Part shown: piece after piece, positions 42,715 to 54,520 of the stretch
Numbering within the stretch: position 1 is the first letter of the stretch
Layout: each line of letters starts with the position of its first letter
Assembly (NCBI GenBank): GCA_028554755.1
Contig: JAPTOF010000001.1
Coordinates: 37,095,501-37,159,500 of the forward strand
Direction: 5' to 3'
DNA: 64,000 bases
From: Cordia subcordata
Taxonomy: Eukaryota; Streptophyta; Magnoliopsida; Boraginales; Cordiaceae
Notes under the pieces: generated by a model
The model's database searches: none
Told to the model about the DNA's origin: nothing
What the model saw: the letters and a program-made list of their open reading frames with translations, nothing else
Made by a program: the position numbers and the translations under genes

Positions 42715-45700
42715 AGAAAATGTCGATTAAGACTTGGAGAATGGAGTAGGAAAAAATTCAAAAGTGCAAAAAAGAGATTGAAAGTTTATTAAGTGAATTA
42801 TTTAGTATTCAAAGTAAGTGGCCTCATGGAGAAAAACAGGATGAGGTGAATATAATCTTTGAGAAAATTGAATTGCTTTTGGGGAAGGGATGAGAAATAT
42901 TGGGCAATGCGAGCATGCATCAGATGGCTTAAATGGGGAAATAGGAACACATCTTTCTTTCATAGTACCACGATTCAGAGAAGGTGTAGAAATAGAATTC
43001 TTAAGTTAAAAGTTAGAGATGATAAGTGGACTGAAGGTTTATCTAAAATTAAAGAGTTTGTTTTGGAGCATTATAAAATGGTCTTTTCATCTAATGGTCC
43101 AAGAAATTTTCACCCAATTTTGGAGTTGATTAAACTAAGGGTGAGACTTGAGATTAATGAGGAATTAATTAGACATATCACTAAGGGATGAGATTATGAG
43201 GACAGCTTGGAGTTTGGGTGGTGCTCAGGCGCCAACACCAGATGGATTCTCAAGAATGTTTTTTGCATCATTTTTGGGAAGTTGTTCAGGAAGATATTTA
43301 AAATTTCATTGAGGAGTTTTTGACGGGGGCCCTTTGTAAGCAGAAATTAATGAAACTTTAATTTCTCCGGTCTCTAAAGTCAAGCAACCTAATATGATTC
43401 AGCATTTTAGGCCAATCAGTTGTGTGACTTTTTGTTATAAAATTCTTTCTAAGGTTTTGACTTTGCGATTGCAACCATTTTTGGATGAAATGTCCATTTC
43501 AAAGTGCTTTTATCAAAGGAAGAAGAACTTAGGATAATATAATTATTGCTCAAGAGATGGGTTATTTGCTGAAGAGGAAAAGAAGAGGAGGGAAAAATAT
43601 TTCAGCAGTTAAGTTAGATATGAACAAGGCTTATGATCAGGTGGAATGGGATTTTCTTGAGAGTCTGTTGGTGAAATTAGGATTTCATGAAAAATTTGTT
43701 GGGTGGGTGATGCAATGAGTTAGTACGGTCTCGTATCAAATCGTTTAAATGGAGAAAGGCTGCCTAAGTTTAAACTGGAAAGAGGGTTGAAGCAAGGTGA
43801 TCCACTGTCCCTTTCTTTATTCTCTTTGCTCACAGAGGCACTTTCGAGCCTTATTGGGAGATCTGTTGAGGAAAGAAAACTTAGAGTAAAGCTTGGTTGG
43901 TTTGCCCCTCCTATCACTCATTTGTTATTTGCAGATGATTCTTTGTTCTTCATTGAGTGCTGTAAAAGGGAAGCTATGGCGCTGAAAGAAGCTATCTACC
44001 TTTATGGACTTGCAGCTGGACAGTCAGTAACCCCTAATAAATCCAGCTTTGTGGTTAGTGCTAATACTCTCATTGGAGATGGCTAGAGAAATTACTGATG
44101 TTCTGAGGATTAATAGGACATGTACATTGGGTAAATATTTAGGATTACCAGCTCTATGGAATGTGGGGAAAATGTCTTCTTTACAATGGATTGTGGAAAG
44201 GCTTCAAGAAAAAAATGGAAGCATGGAAACAAAAGTGTTTGTCTGATGCAGCTAGGGAAGTGCTTATAAAGTCTATTCTTCAAGCTATTCCAAATTATAT
44301 TATGTCAGTTATTCAGTTTCCAAAAATCTCTATGTCAAAAAATTGATGGAATGATTGCAAGGTTTTGGTGGGGTGAGAAGGATAGGAGAAGAATACATTG
44401 GATGAGACGGGAGAAAGTGGTTAAGCCTAAGCATTTGGGTGGTATTAGGTTCAGGGAATTTATCGCAACGAATTTGGCACTTCTTGCTAGTCAAGGTTGG
44501 AGAATTGCTAATAATCCTGAGTTTTTGGTCTCTAGAGTTCTTAAAGGACTGCATTTTCCAGATGGGTCTATATAGGAGGCAAAAGAAAATTGTCGTTCCC
44601 CATGGTGTTGGAAAAGTTTAATGAAGGGGGTAGATTTTCTTAAAAATTTTTCATTCTAGAAAATTAATTAATGACTTCAAGTAAATATCTGGAGTGATAA
44701 TTGAATTTCAAAGTGTGCTGGTGTTAGGCAGCCAGATGGATGTTCTTTTCAGACGGTTGCTGATCTCAGTGAGAATGGCTAATGGAAGGAAGATGTGGTG
44801 TTTGGTTTATTTTTGGTGGATGTTGCAAAGGAAATTTGTGCATTCCCATTAAGTATGGATGAAGATCGACGAATTTGACCTTTTACTAAGTATAGGGAAT
44901 ATATTGTGAAGAGTGGGTATTCTTTTGCTGTTTCCTTTTCGTGGGAAACTCAACAAAGGTGGCATCCATCTTCATCATTCCACCAACCTAAAAGTCTTAG
45001 GAATATTATTTGGAAACTCAAGTGTACAACAAAAATTAAAAATTTTCTGTGGGAAGTTTGTAATAATGCATTGCCAACAGAGAATAATTTGTTTAGTAGG
45101 AAATGTGTTCCTTCTCCTGTTTGCAAAATTTGTAGTAGAGAAGTGGAAACAGTTCAACATGGTCTATTGCAACGTGGGCGCCAAGGTGTTGGTTTATTTC
45201 TCCATTGCAATTGAGAATTGATAAGCAAGGGACAAGTGATAAATGGTTCATGGAGACTGTTATGCAATGTAGGGAGCTAGGGTATCGTAAAGGGGAAGGT
45301 GAAGTGATGATTGCTGGTTTATGTTGACAGATTTGGCTAGGGAGAAATAAATTTAAGTTTGAAGGATGTCAGACTATGCCATCTAAGACTTTTTCTTCAT
45401 TTAAAGTTCAATTTTGTCATATGCAGAAGGCTTCTTTAGTCTACTTCTTACCTTCTCAAATTTTAGGGGTGCAAGAAATTAAAGCTAATTGTTCAAGAGA
45501 TAGATGGAAACAACCTGAGGAGGGGACCTTGAAGATTAATACAGATGCAGCTTTTGATGAAGCGGTGAAAATGGCTGGAATTGCAGTTGTCACACGCAAT
45601 TGGAAGGGGGAACCGGTTGAAGGCAGAGCTGAAGTTGTTGGAAGTAATTCTCCAATTGAAGCTGAAGCAGCGGCTGTTAAGCTTGGCAATTTTTAGGGAG

Positions 45701-46112
45701 GGAGTTATAGGATAAATCAACTTGCTCTATTGTGATTAAGTTGGATTTGAAGGAGGTATCTGATGTGGTGATGAAAATGAAGAAATGAGCTAGCAGACGA
45801 GTTCATTAGAGAATAGAGGATAAACTTTAAAGATTGGAGAACTTTTGTCTGGTAATGAAGGTTGGAGAATTCAGTATATAAAAAGAAAGATTAATGGAGC
45901 CTCTGATTGTATAGCTAAACTCCAGAAAGATGGTAAAGTTTGTATTAATTGGTAGCAAGATGTGCCTAGCCTGTTGCAGAATATTTTGTCCTTTGACTCG
46001 AAAAGAGTTTTGTTTCCATTAACAGGTGTTGGCTGATATTGTAAAACTTTACTGGTTTGTACATATTTTCTTTTGGATGAATGAAGTATCAAATTTCTTG
46101 ACCAAAAAAAGA
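42715..46112 (+). mobile_element. L1-type plant LINE, 5'-truncated and decayed
   Basis: The sequence starts inside ORF2 and runs through reverse transcriptase, a zinc-finger-like region and RNase H to a short A-rich tail (ccaaaaaaag at about 46,101-46,110). There is no LTR. ORF1 and the endonuclease are absent, as usual for 5'-truncated LINEs. It begins almost at the right end of the Mutator-like element. No flanking duplication was identified. Confidence 0.85.
42720..45700 (+). pseudogene. LINE ORF2: reverse transcriptase and RNase H remnants
   Basis: Fragments in order: SRKKFKSAKK and KWLKWGNRNTSFFHSTTIQRR (42,740-43,191), the pre-catalytic region; DMNKAYDQVEWDF in a different frame near 43,618; LKQGDPLSLSLFSLLTEAL and the catalytic LFADDSLFF (43,787-44,086, with F for Y in the usual YADD); KYLGLPALWN and WWGEKDRRRIHW (44,120-44,575); a Cys-containing zf-RVT-like region (44,906-45,214, CKICSREVE); and RNase H with KINTDAAFDEA (about 45,530) and SPIEAEAAAVKL. 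ORF2 would nick and copy by target-primed reverse transcription. At least eight stops or shifts break it, so it is inactive. Confidence 0.85.
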
Positions 46113-46620
46113 ATGGTTCATTTGACATGCAAATGAAATAGTCTCAGTTAATTTCTAACAAAAAAATAGATGCAATAGCAAAATGGAACCATTTTATTAA
46201 AGTAATGGTTCTTTTGGAACTAAAATTAATTATATAGCCAAAATTGGGAAATGTATATTTATGCTCTGCAGCAATATGTCTCTGCAGAGCAACATGTACA
46301 CGCTACTGTTTACACATAATAAAATTAAAATAAGAAATATTTTATGTTTATTGACTTTTATATACCAAATATTTGCTCACCATCTCACATATGTTTGTTT
46401 ATGACTCTCACACACATAGACACATACAAATACAAACATATTCATTAGTTCACACACTCTCACACACAACAAACATACAAAAAAATACAAACGTATATTT
46501 TTTTCACAACTTTATATTTACTTATTCATTAATTAATATATAATTGTTCATCATTCTCACATACACAAATACATATATTTATTTATCGATCCACTCTATT
46601 TATTCCCACTATTCTTATTG
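46113..46620. repeat. inverted partner of 40.9-41.4 kb, with CA-rich tract and a hairpin
   Basis: 46,255-46,360 (ctgcagagcaacatgtacacg...aataaaattaaaataagaaatattt) mirrors 41,300-41,395, and the cacaca-rich 46,380-46,480 mirrors the TG-rich tract near 40,960. A perfect 10-bp stem (TGCTCTGCAG / CTGCAGAGCA, loop of 10) lies at 46,262-46,291. Confidence 0.55.
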
Positions 46621-46984
46621 TTCACCGCGCTCAATCATCGAAAAATTATTTAGTCCTCCTACCTCCCAAAAGCACCTGAGGTGGGACTCGCAGCTAACAG
46701 ATGAGGTTAAGCCAACTCAGCCATGCGGGTCCATGTGCATTATTTATATTTAGGAACACAATTACGCATATACCCTTCGTTAAAATTTAAAATGGAAATG
46801 AACATGTGGGTCTTAGTCGTTAGAAAACTAAAATAATCCAAATGACCAATTTGGTTCCACATTTAAGTAATATAAAATATCTAATAACAAAAATGCCCTT
46901 ATTTATTCGGAGAAGTAAGAGACTTTGTAAATCTACATATGTCACATTAGCATCTAATAAGGTTTGTCCTATTCCCACCAAAAT
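46621..46984. other. unassigned spacer
   Basis: Slightly GC-richer at 46,655-46,735. No frame or repeat that I can support. Confidence 0.35.
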
Positions 46985-49620
46985 ATTACGTTTAAGAATT
47001 TGTAAAGATTGGCTTGAAAATTTATAGTGTAGTCATTATTATTTGTATCGGTGTGTGAAAACTACGTAGAATTGGCTTCAAAATGGGTAGTAACAATATT
47101 ATTTGTACCGATTTATGTCAACACAATATTATGTAGAAATGGTTTTAGAATTTGCAGTAAACAAGTTATTGTTTGTATAATTTTATTGTTCTTGGCAAAA
47201 TATTCATTCAAGTTAAAAGCTTCTGTTTGCAATGTTCCTGCTAAAAATTTTCGTTTGCATTACTCCTGTCAAAGTTTTCGTTTAAAAGAATTTTGTTATG
47301 AAATCTTAGTTTGAATTTATTAGCACCAAAAATTTTGTTCAAGAGAATTTTGTTGTGAAATATTAATTTGAATTTATTCCCACCAAAATTTTCATTCAAA
47401 AGAATTTTGTTGTGAACTATTAGTTTGAATTTATTCCTGCCAAAATTTTCATTCAATTTTTTTGTATAAAGAGAGCACATAGAGAAACACAAAGAAAAAA
47501 AATATGTAATATATATATAATATAATGTACTATAAAAATTGATATTTTAATTATTGATATATTTATTTTTCCAAATTCTAAATAGGTGTCGCCTGGGAGA
47601 GCATAGCCTTCAGCCAAGGCAGATGTATGTTGTGTTTGTTTGAATATTATTTTAAGACATTTATTTTATTTGACAACTTATGTGAAAAAGATTATTTGTT
47701 ATCAGTTTATTATAAGACACTCATAAGATATTTTTTTATAAGATGTCTTATTTGTAGCTATAAAAAATAAGTTGGGTTAGGTAATTATATATTATCTTAT
47801 ATTTTATCAGTTAGAAAATAATTAAAAATAAAAATTTAAAAATATAAAAATTTGAAATTAAAAAATTAAAATTAAAATTAAAATTTCAAAAATAAAAATA
47901 AAATACTAAATACTAAATATTAAAAATCAAAATATTAAAAATTAAAAAAGTAAAGATTAAAATTTTAAATTAAAAATAAAAAATAAAAAAATTAAATTTA
48001 AAAACTAAAAATTAAAAAAAAATAAATAATGTTAAAATTAAATATTAAAATTTAAAATTTTTAAAACAAAAATAAAAATTAATTAATATTTAAAATTTAT
48101 TATTTAATTATAAAATTAAAATACCATGACTCAAAATTGATAACATTATTATCAAAATAACTTATACCATCATTTCATCTTACAAACCAAAGAATCTTAT
48201 TGTATCAGACACTTATTTTTTATAAGATACTTATAAAATAAGATAATTATCAGATTTCAAATTTAAGATAAGACTATTCCAAATAGGCTAATAGTGTGAT
48301 GGTGACCAAGTAGGCTTTAACCAGTCTAGTTAATCACCGCCTAGGAGTTATAGAGGTCCCGCCCAAGCAGATATTATAAAAAACTTGAAAATTATTATTT
48401 TTTAAAATTATTTTCATATATTTTCGCACTTTGAAACTGTTGTAAAGAAATAATATGAAAAAAAAATTAAACTCAAATCTTTCGTACAACATAAGCTCAT
48501 TATTCCCATTGAAATTTTTGTCAAGAAATAATATGAAAAAAAATTGTAAAGAAATAATAAAAGTAATGTGAATATTTTATTCCCACATATACACATATGA
48601 AAAATATATAGTCATGGATTGGAAATTTGTTCTATAGACATTATTATCTACAAATGGCGTCAAATTTTGTAGTTCACACATTATGTTTTGTATATATTTA
48701 TTTTTCCTGCCAAAATATTCACAGATGATTTGAAAATTTGTAGTATGCATGGCATCAAATTTTGTAGTAAAAACATTATGTTTTGTACAAATTCATTTTT
48801 CCCGCCAAAATATTCATTCAGGAGAATTTTGTAGCTAAAAAATTTTTCATTTGCATTATTCCCGCCTAGATATTCATTCAAGAGAATTTTGAGTAAAAAA
48901 TTTTCGATTTGCATTATTCCCACCAAAATTTTATGTAGAAATGCTCCAACATTTGCAGTAAACACATTATTATTATAGTAATTCATTATTCGCGCCAAAA
49001 AATTTGTTCAAAATAATTTTAATTTTGTTTAGCACTTTGTAGCAATGGCTAAAAAATAGTAGTATAAATATTATTATTTGTAGAAATGTGTTATTCTTGC
49101 CAAAATTTTCTTTCAAGAGAAATTTGTTGTTAAAAGTTTTTGTTTGCATTATTCCGACCAAAATTTTCATTTAAGAGAATTGCATTTCCTGCCAAAATTT
49201 TTGTTCAAGAATCTGTAGCAATAACTTCAATATTTTTAGTAAATGCATTATTACTTATAGAAATGCTTTATTCATGTGAAAATTTTTGTTCAAAATTTTC
49301 GTAGAGAGAGCGCATAGTTGTTAGATAGAGAAATATGAAGACAAAACTATGTAATATGTATGTTAGATATATTATAATATAAAAAATTGATATTTTAATT
49401 ATTTATATATTTATTTTTTTGAGAAGATTGCAGTTCAAAGTAGGCGCCGCCTGGACGACAACACTCTTTTGCCTAAGCGGATGTAATGTGATGGTGCCCA
49501 AGTTAGTTTTAACTAGTCTGGTTAATCATCAGATAGGCAATAGTGGAATCCTACCTAGGTGGGTATCATAAATGATTTGAAAATAATTTATTGAAGAAAT
49601 TATTTTATAGATATTTTCTC
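46985..49620. repeat. decayed tandem-repeat domain, two long copies, with a 60-bp sub-repeat
   Basis: Copy A (46,985-47,632, resuming 48,289-48,430) and copy B (48,600-49,620) share tcaaattttgtagt, attcccgccaaaattttcattcaagagaattttg, and further on aaaattgatattttaatta, tatttatttttt, c-ccgcctgg, gatgtaatgtgatggtg-ccaag and taa-cagtctagttaatcac. Within copy A a 60-bp unit is tandem about four times (47,241-47,470). On the minus strand each unit reads NENFGGNKFKLIFHNKILL. This is a repeat artefact, not a gene. A third piece is at 52,200-52,480. Confidence 0.65.
47633..48288. mobile_element. AT-rich MITE inserted into the repeat domain
   Basis: Copy B of the surrounding repeat reads straight through (gcggatgtaatgtgatggtgcccaag), while copy A is interrupted after gcagatgta and resumes at tagtgtgatggtgaccaag. 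This empty-site comparison marks an insertion of about 655 bp. Its ends are weakly inverted (TTTGTTTGAATATTATTTTAAG left; CTATTTGGAATAGTCTTATCTTAA right, inward). The core (47,815-48,110) is almost all A/T, mostly aaaatt units. Confidence 0.6.
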
Positions 49621-49965
49621 ATTTTGAAATTGTTATTTACTAAATGTTGTCTATCGATTTGTATCTAAATCACATATAATGAATAGTTAATAAAGGTGTT
49701 TTTTTGAATGAAGTGTGTATTAATTTATAGCTTTAGTATTATTATTTATAGTGTATAATATATTTATTTTATCATATTTAAATGACATGACAACCAAGAA
49801 TTGTTAATTAATAATGGGCCTTGGGATGGGCTGCGTTTAGTATATAAATGGGTTGGGTTGGGGGATAAGGCAAATTAGAAGCTGCACCTTTAATAAGGTG
49901 CACCCTCAAATATATGGTCCTTCATATATTTAAAAAAAAAACACAAAGAATCATGTGCATAGATC
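49621..49965. other. unassigned spacer
   Basis: Contains a gggttgggttggggg stretch at about 49,848-49,866 and a locally inverted gcacctttaataaggtgc (49,885-49,902). No gene. Confidence 0.4.
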
Positions 49966-50120
49966 TTTTTTTATCTCTATTTTCTTTCTCTCTCTAAATC
50001 TTTATTCTCTCTCTCTCTTCATCTCTTCTTTCCCTATGATCTCTTTTTTTATCTTTGTTCTCTCTCTATGATATTTTTCTTTGTCTTTATTTTCTCTCTC
50101 TCTACATCTCTGTTTAGTTA
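49966..50120. repeat. CT-rich low-complexity tract
   Basis: Pyrimidine-rich ctctctct, tttctttct and atctctt runs occur over about 150 bp. A (TA)n run follows at 50,180-50,203. Confidence 0.8.
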
Positions 50121-50204
50121 TATTTGTGACAATTGGTTTTAATGTATGTATATGTATGTATATATATTTGAAGGATTGATATATATATATATATATATAT
50201 ATAT

Positions 50205-50582
50205 TCAGTAGTTTATTATTATTTGTTCAGTAAGTTATTATTGTTTGTTTAGTATTTCATAACTGTTGTTTTTTTCAGTAGATAATTATTATTTATTCAG
50301 TATTTTATATCTATTTAGTCAGTGCTCTGTAACTATTTGTTCAATGCTCTATAATTATTTAGCCTTTTTTTGTTGCTTTTTAATAGACTATTATTGTTTG
50401 TTCAGTAACCTATTATTGTGTGTTCAATATTCTATAACTATTTATTCAGTATCCTATAATTATTTGTTTTATATCCTATTATTGTTTGTTCAGTGTTTTG
50501 TAACTATTTGTTCAATAGAAATTATTGTTTGTTCAGTAGCAGTAGCATATTATTATTTGTTTAGTAGCATATTATTCATAAA
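50205..50582. repeat. TTGTTCAGTA minisatellite, about 15-17 degenerate units
   Basis: Units of about 20-25 bp of the form ttgttcagta-cctattatt recur across the interval, drifting to ttattcagtatcctataatta and ttgttcaatgctctataatta. The 111-residue plus-strand open frame here is a translation of the repeat. Confidence 0.75.
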
Positions 50583-51456
50583 AATATCTTTTTGTAATTA
50601 AAATTGGTTGAAACTACCAGAATTGTTTATTTATTATTCAGTCTTTGTTTGTTCATGGAAAGCTTTGTCAAATTTATATATTTTTGCTCGTAACTTACAA
50701 TTCAAAGTTATAGATGTTTTCTATTTTTTTTGGACATTATTGGTTTAGATTTGATGTTTTCTATTTCTTTGGATGTTGTTTCTTCAGTCATTGTGATTAA
50801 ATTGAGCTGTAATTTTGATTTGATACCTTTGTTGAGTTGTTGAACAAATTGAATTGAAGAATTGTATTTTGGATTTTGTGAGATTTAGTTTTTGTCATGA
50901 AATAGAAGAGAGAAGATAAGAATTGTAGCAAAAAAAATAAAAAAAGAAAAAGCAAATTCTGTTGTGCGTGATTTCATAGCATCCGCAAGTGCACCTTACA
51001 ACATGTACCTGCGAGTGCATAGTATAAGATCACTGGGGGATAATTAGGTCCGTTGGCCTAGCCCACGACCCAACCCAGTCCAGCCCATGAAGTAACACAA
51101 CCTAACCTAACCTTGCCCACGACTTGACCTAGCCTAGCCCAAACTGCGACCCTCATGGGCTTAATTGTTAGCCCATATGGGCCCAACAACTGTTTTACTT
51201 TTTTTGCAATATTTTCTTTTTTTCCCTATTTTAGCCTGCTAAGAACTATATAAAAGCTAGGTATAGATGTAAATATAAATATATAGATATAAATTGATAG
51301 GTAGACACAGATAAATATATCTATATGATATGTATATATATATATATATATTATATCTATATAAATATATATTAGATAATCTATAACTTATATAGATTAA
51401 TATATCTACAAGATATATAGATTTAAATAATTATATCTATATGATGTATAAATTTA
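50583..51456. other. spacer with CCCA/CCTA-rich and TA-rich tracts
   Basis: 51,045-51,195 is rich in gaccc, cctaacc and agccca phrases (the strand resembles GGGTT-type low-complexity DNA seen at plant transposon ends). 51,245-51,430 is built from atatct/agatat units. No gene is visible. Confidence 0.45.
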
Positions 51457-53584
51457 GGGGAAATAGTTGTTTTAAGACTTTACAAAATATAGAATTAAGG
51501 GCCTAAACTTTGAAATTTTTAACAGAGTGGCTTGAACTTATAAAAAAGGATATTTTACACACCGTCAAATAGCGGTTGTTAATTTTTTTTTTGCTTGCAT
51601 GGCATTTTTTTCCTTTTTCAAATCTTAGGTGTAATTTTATTTTTCTTTCATAGCTCACGTGGATTTTCCTATATGATGTTCCAATATAAATGACATATAT
51701 AAACAAACTTGTACATTATAAGCTATCTCATATATGTACAAATGTATAAATTGTGCACTTCTTTTTTGCAGGTTATGAGAATATAAATTGATATACATAT
51801 GTTTTGTGTTACTAATCAAAAAAGTTCATTTTAAAAATATAAACTAACTATTGTAGTTTAAGTATTAACAAATTAAGAAATTTAAATAAATCATAATAAA
51901 CCAAAAGATGTGCTAATATTAGAAACTAGAAATAATATGCTAATTTTCAAAACTATAAATAGTAATGTGTTATTTTATGGTTCATTTTGATTTATTTAAA
52001 TTTGTTAGTTTTTAAAACTTAAACCTCATATATAATTTATATATTTCAAATTTTAAGTATATACAAACATTTTTATATTTAATAATAAAAAATACGTAAT
52101 TTAATTTATATTTCATAGGTCCCAAAAACAATGTCCAAAATTTATATATGTAGACATATACATGATAGTTTATAATTTACAAGTTTGTGTGTATAATGCC
52201 ACGTAGATTTAGAATACCAATATTCATAGATGGCTTGAAAATTTTAGTATACCCACATTATTATTTGTAGCAATGCCTCAAAATTAGTAGTTAACTACCA
52301 ATGAAGAATATATAGTGATGGATTGAAAATTTGTACTATAAATAGGTACAAAATGACGTGAAATTTTATAGTAAAAACATTTTATACAAATTCTTTTTTC
52401 TTACCAAAATATTCGTTCAAGAGAATTTTGTCATTAAAAAAATTTTCATTTGCATTATTCCCGCCCAGATATTTATTCAATATGAACGCTTTACAAAAAA
52501 AGAAATTGATTTATAACTCAGCCTAGCCCATCAACATTTAGGCTTCGCCGACCTAAGCTGGATCGGGTCAGGCCCAATCACCATCTTGAACTACCACTAC
52601 TACTATTGCTTGTTCTAATTATTAATATTTTCTTGAATTACAATTATAGTTAAAAATAAATAAAATATAATGATTAAAAATAAAAATAGACATAAAAGTT
52701 TAAACTTAATTAAAATAAAATAGTAAAAATTAATAAAATGTAATAACAAATAATAAAATCAATTTAATAACAAATAATTAATAATTTTAATTATAAATAA
52801 ACAATATAACTTGTTAAAACAAATTAAAATATAATCAAAATGAAAATGTATATTATACAGAGCATATAATAGTGTATTATTAAAAGTGCCAAAATGGCCC
52901 TTTTAGTAATTTAGACAACCAACTATTATTTTTAAATATAAAACTAAACATCATCCCATTTAATAAAAGTCCATTTTATATAAAAGCAACCAGACATATT
53001 CTCATTTTTACCAAAAGTCATTTAATTGAAAGTTCATTTTTAAAATATTTTTTTACAAAATGGTGTTTTCAAACTGAAAGCTAAACTAGCTCTAACACTA
53101 TTGCTATGTACTACTATTAATACTAACAATAACAATAACGATAATTTTCTTAATAATAATGATATAAAAAGAATAAATAATATTAATTCACAATTAATTT
53201 ATTTTTATTTGAAATGTATAAAAATTTAAATTAAGTAGAAGAAAAAATATAGATTAATCTATATTCTCATAATCAACAAAAAAGGTTTTCAATTTTTATA
53301 TGTGCATATATATGTAACAATTTACAATTTATAGGTTTGTATGTGTATATGCCATGTAGGATTTAGATTTTCATGCAAAGAAATACACCTTAGAAGAAAA
53401 ATAAATAAAACGTCACATAAGAGAAAAATAAAATAAAATGTCATATAAGCGAAAATTAGCGTTACTTAATAGTGTGTAAAATCTTAGTTTTTTGTAAGTT
53501 CAAGTATTTCTATTAAAATTTTTAAAATTCATGCTTAATTTCATATTTTACGAAATTCAAATAATAAAACTACTTTTTTCCTCC
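51457..53584. mobile_element. 2.1-kb long-TIR element (Mutator-like/foldback), nested repeats inside
   Basis: The left arm, starting GGGGAAATAGTTGTTTTAAG and including cttgaacttataaaaaag-atattttacacacc, is matched in reverse complement at the right end (agtgtgtaaaatcttag...gtaagttcaag ... tttcctcc). The match continues into cacgtggattttcc / gccatgtaggatttag, so the TIRs exceed 200 bp. No target duplication was found. Inside lies a piece of the 47-49-kb repeat family (52,200-52,480) and a gaccta/gggtcaggcc tract at about 52,515-52,590. No transposase. Confidence 0.55.
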
Positions 53585-54199
53585 AAAACTAATGAAAAAA
53601 ATTGTGATTTCAAACCTTGTTATATTGTTTTTTAATATAAAGCCGAAGACAAACTAACGCCTCTCTTTTCTTATTAATGTCGAGTTCCTAATCCTGTTTA
53701 TGCTTGTAGACGACATTTTTTTAAAAAATAATAAAACTTAATCCGCAAAAGAATAATTAAATTTAGCTTTGCAACAAGATTCAAACTTGCGACATTGCAC
53801 TTATCCTATCATCTACTACTACCACACACACAAAAAAACACACACACACACAGAGTACGTGCACATACTCACCACACGCACAAACACACAGTTCGTGCAC
53901 ATACTGGGAAAAGAAAAACTGGTCCTCAATTTTTTCTTTGCTAGGGAAGGAAGATGAGTAATAAGAGGATTCAAAAATTTTCGTGGCGTGTTTTTCTTTC
54001 ATTTTCTTTTGGAGGGATAAGAGAAAAAGCATTTTTGACCCAAAAAAAAAAAAAGAATAAGAGAAAATACATAAAAGAGATTATTCGTGGAAAATGATAA
54101 AAAGGATAAAATTGTAATTTGGATATAATGAGTATAATTAAAATTTTGCTTTATTCTCGCAAAGAACTATTATATTAAATGAGAGATTATCAGCCATGG
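53585..54199. other. spacer with a (CA)n block
   Basis: 53,820-53,905 is cacaca-rich and contains a duplicated (g)t-cgtgcacatac phrase. The rest has no recognisable feature. Confidence 0.45.
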
Positions 54200-54339
54200 A
54201 TCAAATCCAACGAGTAGGAGAACTTGGACCCATTTGCGGGGCGCTGGGGAAGATTTACGACCGACCCATCACAAATGCATAAAAATCACTCTATTTGTTC
54301 ACAACTCCCCGTACAATATTCATTCATGCAGAGCCCCCA

Positions 54340-54520
54340 CAGACACAAACACTCACACACGCCACAGATCCACACACTTCCATACACATACACATCTAAA
54401 CACACACAGGTGGAATCGGACTTCACCACGCCGTTCTCCATCATCTTGCGACCATGACGCCGCCACCCGATCTCCGATCAAGCTCCAAAGGCACCATGAC
54501 AGTGTTCGTGCGTCTATGCG
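54340..54520 (+). repeat. CA-rich tract plus segment shared with 40,725-40,845
   Basis: The cacaca-rich part (54,340-54,410) is followed by a 110-bp segment with balanced composition that matches the minus strand at 40,725-40,845. In one frame it gives AVLHHLATMTPPPDLRSS followed by KGTMTVFVRLCER. It sits immediately upstream of the first exon proposed here and could be its 5' leader or an earlier coding part. Confidence 0.5.

Noticed and set aside
47241..47492. Minus-strand protein with 20-residue repeats
   Set aside because: The residue repeat follows directly from a 60-bp tandem DNA repeat and decays with it. There is no start context or conserved function.
51045..51195. Possible interstitial telomeric repeat (cctaacc words)
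   Set aside because: Words are mixed gaccc, agccca and cctaacc without a constant TTTAGGG period.
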